Source of the DNA: JAAYCI01 sp031548875
GTDB taxonomy: Bacteria > Bacillota > Clostridia > Oscillospirales > Ruminococcaceae
NCBI GenBank assembly: GCA_031548875.1
Contig: JAVBQQ010000042.1
Location: 1-20,837 of the forward strand
Direction of reading: 5' to 3'
Length of the DNA: 20,837 bases
Shown: piece by piece, positions 16,078 through 20,837 of the stretch
Layout: each line of letters begins with the position of its first letter
Numbering within the stretch: the first letter of the stretch is position 1
The notes under the pieces: model-generated
Told to the model about the DNA's origin: nothing
Databases searched by the model: none
What the model saw: only the letters and a program-made list of their open reading frames with translations
Translations under genes and position numbers: made by a program

Positions 16078-16129
16078 TTGACATCTTCTACCGGTACCTG
16101 TATAATTCGAATTGTAGAAGGTACCTGTA
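16078..16129 (+). promoter_or_regulatory. Consensus sigma70 promoter with repeats, upstream of the MarR gene
   Basis: The -35 is TTGACA (16078-16083) and the -10 is TATAAT (16101-16106), with a 17-bp spacer, which is a perfect consensus. A 10-bp direct repeat GGTACCTGTA occurs at 16093-16102 (in the spacer and -10) and at 16120-16129. The palindrome AATTCGAATT covers 16104-16113, and an inverted pair CTTCTAC/GTAGAAG lies at 16085-16091 and 16114-16120. A promoter this strong is likely repressed, and MarR autorepression through these repeats is the simplest reading. Confidence 0.8.
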
Positions 16130-16162
16130 GTAAATTTTCCTACCACGAAAAGGAGATTCCCC

Positions 16163-16933
16163 ATGGAAAACGTCAATATACAACTGTACAAGAAGATGAC
16201 CCGCCTGCAGTGGCTGCTGCACCGCAGCCAGCTGCACGGCCGCATGCAGAACGGCCCCCTGGCTGACCCTACCCGCGGCCAGGGCCGGGTTCTCGCACTG
16301 CTGAAGATGCAGCCGGAGATCAGCACCAAAGACATGTCCTACCTGCTGGGCATCCGCCAACAATCATTAAATGAGCTTTTGAACAAGCTGGAAAAGGGCG
16401 GCTATGTCACCCGCACCCCCTCAGAGGCCGACCGACGCGTAATGATGGTGCGCCTCACCGAAAAAGGCCGGGCGGAGCAGCAGGAGGACGACGATTACTC
16501 CGCCCTCTTCAGCTGCCTGAGCGAGGACGAACAGGCGGCTTTTGCCGACTATCTCGACCGCGTCATCGCCGCGCTGGAGTCAAAACTCGGCCTGGAAGCG
16601 GACGACGAGGTGTTCGGGGACTGGATGGCCGCCGCCCGTTCCCGCATGGGCGACGAGATGTTCGACCGGCTGATGTCCATGCGCGGCGGGCACGGCGGCC
16701 ACGGACGGGCGCGGCAGGGCGCGGCGTTCTTCGGCTTTGGCGCCTATGGCGGCGGTCCCCGCGGCCCCGCGCAGGAGGGCTCTCCTGGGGAAAACCGTTT
16801 CTCGGGTGAGCACGGCGGCTATGAGTGTGGCCGCGGGCCCGACCCCTTCGGCCGGCGTCCGGGGGAGGACCCGTGCGCATACCACGCGGGCGAGGACACC
16901 TCTCCACAGCCTCCCGATGAAGGCGAAGAATAG
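16163..16933 (+). CDS. MarR family transcriptional regulator with Gly/His-rich tail
   Basis: The 256-residue protein has a MarR winged helix-turn-helix in residues 30-125. The recognition helix region is DMSYLLGIRQQSLNELLNKL, and the wing contains the family signature SEADRRVMMVRLTEKG. MarR proteins are normally about 140-160 residues; here residues 172-256 form an extra low-complexity tail rich in Gly, His, Arg, Pro and acidic residues (RGGHGGHGRARQG and similar). The tail has several His residues and two Cys residues, so metal binding is conceivable but unproven. AAGGAG stands 7 bp before the ATG. The gene has its own consensus promoter and terminator, so it forms a single-gene unit. Its targets and ligand are unknown. 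Confidence 0.88.
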   Translation: MENVNIQLYKKMTRLQWLLHRSQLHGRMQNGPLADPTRGQGRVLALLKMQPEISTKDMSYLLGIRQQSLNELLNKLEKGGYVTRTPSEADRRVMMVRLTEKGRAEQQEDDDYSALFSCLSEDEQAAFADYLDRVIAALESKLGLEADDEVFGDWMAAARSRMGDEMFDRLMSMRGGHGGHGRARQGAAFFGFGAYGGGPRGPAQEGSPGENRFSGEHGGYECGRGPDPFGRRPGEDPCAYHAGEDTSPQPPDEGEE

Positions 16934-16990
16934 CAAGCTCTGTTAGTACACAAGAGCCCCTGTTTTTAATCTGTCCGGAAAGCATCCGGC

Positions 16991-17032
16991 GGCGCCGCAG
17001 GAGCCCTTGCGGGGCCCGTGGCGCCTTTTTTT
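16991..17032 (+). terminator. Rho-independent terminator after the MarR gene
   Basis: An imperfect GC-rich hairpin begins and ends with GGCGCC (16991-16996 and 17020-17025) and runs directly into seven T residues (17026-17032). Confidence 0.8.
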
Positions 17033-17071
17033 GCACACATTTTTTGCAGGGATGCACCGGGAGGTGTTGTC

Positions 17072-17188
17072 ATGATTTCCACCATCATCCTGTTTATCTA
17101 TGGCATCGAAAAACTCTTTTTACGCCTGTTCCCATCCCCGACCACCCAGGAACAGCAGGTTGCCAAAACCACCGGCCCTGTGGTATAG
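17072..17188 (+). CDS. Possible 38-residue membrane-associated small protein
   Basis: An ATG with a GGGAGG site 7 bp upstream opens a 38-codon frame, MISTIILFIYGIEKLFLRLF and onward, ending TTGPVV. The N-terminal 20 residues are hydrophobic or amphipathic and could lie in or on the membrane. I recognise no family. It starts 39 bp after the MarR terminator without an obvious promoter of its own, and its 3' end overlaps a promoter-like sequence for the next gene. It may be a real short gene or a chance frame. Confidence 0.4.
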   Translation: MISTIILFIYGIEKLFLRLFPSPTTQEQQVAKTTGPVV

Positions 17189-17189
17189 T
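17160..17189 (+). promoter_or_regulatory. Putative promoter of the PP-loop ATPase gene
   Basis: TTGCCA (17160-17165) and TATAGT (17184-17189) are separated by 18 bp, about 75 bp upstream of the start codon at 17265. This is sequence match only; it overlaps the end of the 38-codon frame. Confidence 0.4.
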
Positions 17190-17264
17190 ACAACCGGCCA
17201 GCCGCGCGCCCCGTGATGCGATGCGCGCACGTTACTGCAAATACCCTTCTCACAGGAGCATCCC

Positions 17265-17921
17265 ATGCATTTCGCAATGTCGTACAGTTTTGGCAAGGAC
17301 AGCGCTCTCGCCCTGTGGCGTCTGGTGCAGCAGGGCCACACCCCTGTCTGCCTCATCACCACCTTCAACGCAGAGGCCGGCCGCTCGTGGTTCCACGGCG
17401 TGCCCCGCCCGCTGATGGAAGCCGTCGCCCAAAGCATGGGTATCCCGCTGCTCGCCTGCGCCTGCACCGGGGAAGACTACCACCTGCGTCTGGAGGAAGC
17501 ACTGGCCGAAGCCCGCGCGATGGGCGCCGAGGCCTGCGCCTTTGGCGATATCGACATACAGGACCACCTCGACTGGAACCGCCAGCGGTGCGCGTCCGTG
17601 GGCCTTTCCTGCCAGATGCCGCTCTGGCAGCAGGAGCGGGAGGCGGTCGTACGCGCCTGCGTCGACGAGGGCTTCAAGGCCGTCATCAAGTGCGTGCAGA
17701 ACGAGTACCTGCCCCTGTTGGGCCGCACACTGGATGCGGAAACGCTCGCGCTCATCCGCAGCACCGGAGCCGACCTGTGCGGCGAGAACGGCGAATACCA
17801 CACCTTCGTATACGACGGCCCCCTCTTTTCCCAGCCGGTGCCCATCGCGCCGGGCCCTCCGGTGGACATTGGCACCCACAGTGTGGTGGAGGTGCAGCAC
17901 GCATCAGCTGCAAGCGTCTAA
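17265..17921 (+). CDS. Dph6/DUF71-type PP-loop ATP pyrophosphatase (diphthine-ammonia ligase-like)
   Basis: The 218-residue protein has the PP-loop SFGKDSALAL at residues 8-17, which binds ATP, and the C-terminal GENGEYHTFVYDGPLF motif typical of the DUF71/Dph6 family. In eukaryotes and archaea the family amidates diphthine on elongation factor 2. Bacteria lack diphthamide, so the bacterial substrate is unknown and may be another amidation or an adenylation step. ATG 17265 has an AGGAG site 6 bp upstream; ATG 17277 is an alternative. Nothing obvious links it to its neighbours. Confidence 0.88.
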   Translation: MHFAMSYSFGKDSALALWRLVQQGHTPVCLITTFNAEAGRSWFHGVPRPLMEAVAQSMGIPLLACACTGEDYHLRLEEALAEARAMGAEACAFGDIDIQDHLDWNRQRCASVGLSCQMPLWQQEREAVVRACVDEGFKAVIKCVQNEYLPLLGRTLDAETLALIRSTGADLCGENGEYHTFVYDGPLFSQPVPIAPGPPVDIGTHSVVEVQHASAASV

Positions 17922-17969
17922 CACGCGCAGGTGCTGCAGGCAACCTTTTTCGCATGAACAGGCAACCGC

Positions 17970-18000
17970 AAAAACCGGGGCGACATCTGTCGCCCCGGTT
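17970..18000 (-). terminator. Terminator hairpin between convergent genes
   Basis: A 13-bp perfect inverted repeat (AACCGGGGCGACA with its complement, 17973-17985 and 17988-18000) has a 2-base centre. Read on the minus strand it ends in TTTTT (17970-17974), so it fits best as the terminator of the por operon. On the plus strand only a poor T tract follows. Confidence 0.8.
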
Positions 18001-18042
18001 GTCTCGTCTCACACAGTTTTTCTCTTATCCCGCCGGCATTCT

Positions 18043-18972
18043 TCACCCGCAGCGAGCCAGCAGCGCCTCCCAGCGCTCGTCCACATACTGCTGGGCAGCC
18101 TCCAGCGTCCACTCGTTGCCGGGCGCAAAACAGTGCTTGAAGCGCCCCTGCAGCTTCATGAAATCGGCGACAGACAGCTTGTTCTTGGGCTCGTAGCTCA
18201 GCCTCCACCGGCCTTCGATCACCTCATACAGCGGAAACACGCAGGTCTCCACAGCCAGGCGGCACAGCTCGGGCAGCAACTCGGCCGGGTACTGCCAGCC
18301 GCGCGGGCAGGGGGCCAGCACGTTCACAAAGGCCGCCCCCGGCGTGTAGATGGCCCGGTGGGCCTTCTCGTGGAAATCCTTGAAGTTACCCAGGAAGGTG
18401 GTCTGCGCCACATAGGGGATGTTGTGTGCGGCCATGATGGCCGTGATGTCCTTCTTGCTCTGGGGCTTGCCGTTGGACGCCGCACCAATGGGGCTGGTGG
18501 TGGCGTTGGCAAACTGCGGCGTGGACGAGGAGCGCTGGATGCCGGTGTTCATGTACGCCTCGTTGTCGTAGCAGAAGTACACCATGTCGTGCCCGCGCTC
18601 CATCGCGCCCGAAAGCGACTGGAAACCGATGTCGTAGGTGCCGCCGTCGCCCCCGATGGTGAGGAACTTGTATGTCTCGTCGATCTTCCCCTGCCGTTTG
18701 AGCACCCGGTAGGCGGCCTCCACACCGCCGCAGGTGGCGGCGGCATTTTCAAAGGCGGAGTGGATGTACGAGTCCTCCCAGGCCGTGTACGGGTACAGGA
18801 AGGAGGACACCTCCAGGCAGCCGGTGGCGTTGCAGACGACCGCCCTGTCCCCCTCGTCCAGAGCACGGGTCATGGCGCGGCAGACGATGCCCGCCCCGCA
18901 TCCGGCGCACAGCCGATGCCCGGGCGCAAAACGCTCCGGCTTGCTCAGCTCTGTTTTGTGATTATATGCCAT
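18043..18972 (-). CDS. porB: 2-oxoacid:ferredoxin oxidoreductase beta subunit (PorB)
   Basis: The 309-residue thiamine-diphosphate-binding subunit of a four-subunit pyruvate/2-oxoacid:ferredoxin oxidoreductase. The N-terminal CAGCGAG motif with CNATGC and a later CPRGW provide the proximal [4Fe-4S] ligands. The thiamine diphosphate motif runs from GGDGGTYDIG to YDNEAYMNTG near residues 125-160. The enzyme oxidatively decarboxylates a 2-oxoacid, most likely pyruvate, to an acyl-CoA and reduces ferredoxin. ATG 18972 shares its A with the porA stop (TAATG) and has an AGGAGG site upstream. It is the last gene of the operon. Confidence 0.93.
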   Translation of the reverse strand: MAYNHKTELSKPERFAPGHRLCAGCGAGIVCRAMTRALDEGDRAVVCNATGCLEVSSFLYPYTAWEDSYIHSAFENAAATCGGVEAAYRVLKRQGKIDETYKFLTIGGDGGTYDIGFQSLSGAMERGHDMVYFCYDNEAYMNTGIQRSSSTPQFANATTSPIGAASNGKPQSKKDITAIMAAHNIPYVAQTTFLGNFKDFHEKAHRAIYTPGAAFVNVLAPCPRGWQYPAELLPELCRLAVETCVFPLYEVIEGRWRLSYEPKNKLSVADFMKLQGRFKHCFAPGNEWTLEAAQQYVDERWEALLARCG

Positions 18973-20171
18973 TACAACACCTCCTGCGCATTGCTGCGCG
19001 CGCCCATGTGCAGGTATTTTTCGCCCACCTCGCCGCTCTCGACGATGCGCATCAGGTGGCGGCACACCCGTTCGATGTCCTCCACCTCGCAGTCGCGCCC
19101 AGCCAGGCCGTACACCACGTTCACCATCTTTGGGCGCTGCGGCAGGTCGTAGCAGGCGGCCAGCGTTTCGGCGTACAGCGGCCCGCCGCAGGCGGAATTG
19201 CCCTCGCTCTTGTCCATCACGGCCACGGCCTTCACGTGGGAAAGGGCGGCGGCCAACTCCTTGGCCGGGAAGGGGCGGAACACCCGGATCTTCACAAGCC
19301 CCGCCTTCACGCCCTCGGCACGCAGCCGCTCGATGCATGCCTTGGCCGTACCGGCCGTGGAGCCGATGAGCACCAGCGCCACCTCCGCGTCCTCCATGCG
19401 GTATTCCTCAAAAAAACCATATTTCCGGCCAAACGTCTTTTCAAAATCGGCCGCCACGTCCAAAATCGCCTTGCTTGCGTTTTTCATGGCGTTGGCCTGC
19501 TGCACCTTGTGCTCCATGCAGTAGGGGCAGGTGTCGTACGGGCCCACGGCCAACGTGCTGTCCTCTTTCAGCAGGAAGTGCTCGGGCGCATACTCGCCCA
19601 CAAAGGCCTTCACGGCTTCGTCCTCCTCCAAGAGGATGTTCTCCACCGCGTGGGAGGTGATGAACCCGTCCTGACAGATCATGACGGGCAGGCGCACGTC
19701 AGGCGTCTCGGCAATGCGCATGGCCTGCAGGTAGTTGTCGTACACCTCCTGGTTGTTCTCGGCGTAGATCTGTATCCAGCCCGAGTCCCGCGCACCCATC
19801 GAGTCGGAGTGGTCATTGTTGATGTTGATGGGGCCGGTCAGCGTGCGGTTCACGCAGGCCAGCGTGATGGGCAGCCGCGCCGACGCCGCCACATACAGCA
19901 TCTCGTACATCAGCGCCATGCCGCATGACGACGTCGCCGTCACCGCGCGGGCGCCGGCCGCCTGCGCACCGATGCAGGTGGACATGGACGAATGCTCGCT
20001 CTCCACGGTGATATACTCGGTGTCCACCTCGCAGTCGGCCACGTATTGGGCAAAATACTGCGGTATCTCGGTGGAGGGAGTGATGGGAAACGCGGCGAAC
20101 ACACCGGGGTTTATCTGCCGCATGGCGTGCGCCACGGCCTCGTTGCCCGAAAGGCGCTCTCGGATGCTCAT
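18972..20171 (-). CDS. porA: 2-oxoacid:ferredoxin oxidoreductase alpha subunit (PorA)
   Basis: The 399-residue alpha subunit has the usual start with GNEAVAHAMRQINPGVFAAFP followed by ITPSTEI. The EYITVESEHSSMS segment carries the conserved glutamate region, and TATSSCGMALMYE follows. The C-terminal Rossmann-like domain contains LVLIGSTAGTAK. The length is normal for four-subunit enzymes. An AAGGAAAGAAGG stretch lies upstream of ATG 20171. It follows porD after a 94-bp gap, the only sizeable gap in this operon. Confidence 0.94.
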   Translation of the reverse strand: MSIRERLSGNEAVAHAMRQINPGVFAAFPITPSTEIPQYFAQYVADCEVDTEYITVESEHSSMSTCIGAQAAGARAVTATSSCGMALMYEMLYVAASARLPITLACVNRTLTGPININNDHSDSMGARDSGWIQIYAENNQEVYDNYLQAMRIAETPDVRLPVMICQDGFITSHAVENILLEEDEAVKAFVGEYAPEHFLLKEDSTLAVGPYDTCPYCMEHKVQQANAMKNASKAILDVAADFEKTFGRKYGFFEEYRMEDAEVALVLIGSTAGTAKACIERLRAEGVKAGLVKIRVFRPFPAKELAAALSHVKAVAVMDKSEGNSACGGPLYAETLAACYDLPQRPKMVNVVYGLAGRDCEVEDIERVCRHLMRIVESGEVGEKYLHMGARSNAQEVL

Positions 20172-20265
20172 TTATAATCGACCTTCTTTCCTTATGGGGA
20201 AATGTGCTTGTTAGGCCGCCGTTCATGGGCCAGCAAGCATAATTCGGGAGTTGAAAGCAAAGCTT

Positions 20266-20574
20266 TCACACTCCACCTTCCTTCACAAACTGGATGGCCC
20301 CAAAGGGGCACACCTTCCAACAGATACCGCACCCCTTGCAGTGGTCCAGGTCGAATTCGCCCCGCTTGCCGTCCTGTACGGGGATGGAGGAATCGGGGCA
20401 GTAGGGCGCGCACAGCAGGCACTGCTTGCACTTTTCCACTTCCCAGATCACGACGTCCGAGCGCCACTCGCCGGTCTTCACCGCCCTGCTGGTGCCGCCC
20501 TCGTATACTTCGCCCCCCGGGGTGATCTCCTGCCACGGGGTCTGTTCGTTTATCTCTCTGCCCTTGGTTGTCAT
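20266..20574 (-). CDS. porD: 2-oxoacid:ferredoxin oxidoreductase delta subunit (PorD ferredoxin)
   Basis: The 102-residue two-cluster ferredoxin has CKQCLLCAPYCPD and CKGCGICWKVCPFGAI motifs, preceded by about 40 residues typical of PorD (WQEITPGG near the start). It passes electrons from the thiamine site to ferredoxin. The ATG overlaps the porC stop (ATGA). A short inverted repeat (GAAAGC-N3-GCTTTC, 20253-20267) covers the stop codon end. Confidence 0.93.
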   Translation of the reverse strand: MTTKGREINEQTPWQEITPGGEVYEGGTSRAVKTGEWRSDVVIWEVEKCKQCLLCAPYCPDSSIPVQDGKRGEFDLDHCKGCGICWKVCPFGAIQFVKEGGV

Positions 20575-20837
20575 TCGGCCCTCACCCCTTCCATGGCTGC
20601 GCTCAGGCAGTTCAAATTGCCTTCCACCACCTGCGGCTTTGTGGCAAACTTGTGCCGCAGGGACTCCTGCATGTCCGCTACAAACCGCTCCGGCTCCAGC
20701 ACCCCGCTCACCCGTACGATAGCGGCCAGCATGGGGGTGTTTGGGAAGTAACCGCCCAGGTGTTCTTCCGATATACTGCGCGCGTCAACGGTGTACACCC
20801 TTCCCTCGTAGCCCTTCAAGCGGGGGCGCATCTCCGC
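20571..20837 (-). CDS. porC: 2-oxoacid:ferredoxin oxidoreductase gamma subunit (PorC), 5' end outside window
   Basis: The C-terminal 88 residues of a PorC-type gamma subunit are visible, including GGYFPNTPMLAAIVRVSGV and a terminal region rich in Ala and Glu. The open frame continues off the right edge without a start codon in a plausible place. The internal ATG at 20831 would give a protein far shorter than the usual 180-190 residues. It is the first visible gene of the porCDAB operon, whose promoter lies outside the window. Confidence 0.88.
   Translation of the reverse strand, partial: AEMRPRLKGYEGRVYTVDARSISEEHLGGYFPNTPMLAAIVRVSGVLEPERFVADMQESLRHKFATKPQVVEGNLNCLSAAMEGVRAE

Noticed and set aside
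20253..20267. Terminator at the end of porD
   Set aside because: The 6-bp stem is short, overlaps the stop codon region and is not followed by a T tract on the minus strand; porA downstream is expected to be co-transcribed.
1..20837. tRNA, rRNA, CRISPR array, insertion sequence or phage genes
   Set aside because: I found no cloverleaf-like sequence, regularly spaced repeats, transposase or integrase motifs in any reading frame.

Overview
The window is GC-rich and contains many iron-sulfur and other strictly anaerobic enzymes. Genes are tightly packed, with AGGAGG-type ribosome binding sites and TTGACA/TATAAT-type promoters. This suggests an obligately anaerobic, GC-rich bacterium. A gut-type Clostridia (Oscillospirales-like) host is my guess; an anaerobic actinobacterium cannot be excluded from sequence alone.

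Layout. (1) 1-60 is a perfect palindrome at the window edge, next to a minus-strand VOC/PhnB-like gene (58-495). (2) A PucR/CdaR-type regulator on the minus strand (585-2177) is divergent from a large plus-strand operon. The 315-bp gap between them holds two near-identical 14-bp TGT(G/A)A-N4-TCACA sites. (3) A 12-gene operon (2493-15917) ends at a strong terminator (15959-16007). It encodes a pyrogallol transhydroxylase-like molybdopterin enzyme (alpha subunit with an extra SCP2-like N-terminal domain, plus an FeS/transthyretin-like beta subunit), a polyprenyl diphosphate synthase with an unusual N-terminal domain, HdrC-HdrB-HdrA, FlxD-FlxC-FlxB-FlxA, a MenA/UbiA-type prenyltransferase and a small one-helix membrane protein. 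(4) A MarR regulator with a Gly/His-rich tail has its own promoter and terminator. A 38-codon small ORF and a Dph6/DUF71-type PP-loop ATPase follow. (5) A minus-strand porCDAB operon for a four-subunit 2-oxoacid:ferredoxin oxidoreductase (18043 to beyond 20837) runs off the right edge.

How the genes may work together. Seen: the molybdenum enzyme, a complete HdrABC-FlxABCD set, and both enzymes that make and attach a polyprenyl tail lie in one tightly spaced, mostly overlapping operon under an adjacent divergent regulator. Known: Flx-Hdr complexes are flavin-based electron-bifurcating NADH/ferredoxin/thiol-type modules; transhydroxylase-family enzymes rearrange or remove hydroxyls on polyphenols; MenA plus polyprenyl synthase make demethylmenaquinone from DHNA. 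Inferred: the locus could be (a) an electron-bifurcating reductive dehydroxylation or dearomatisation system, a DMSO-reductase-family counterpart of the Bam class II benzoyl-CoA reductase architecture, or (b) an oxygen-independent route to a modified prenylated quinone, in which the SCP2-like domain holds a lipophilic substrate. The Por operon could supply or use the ferredoxin involved.
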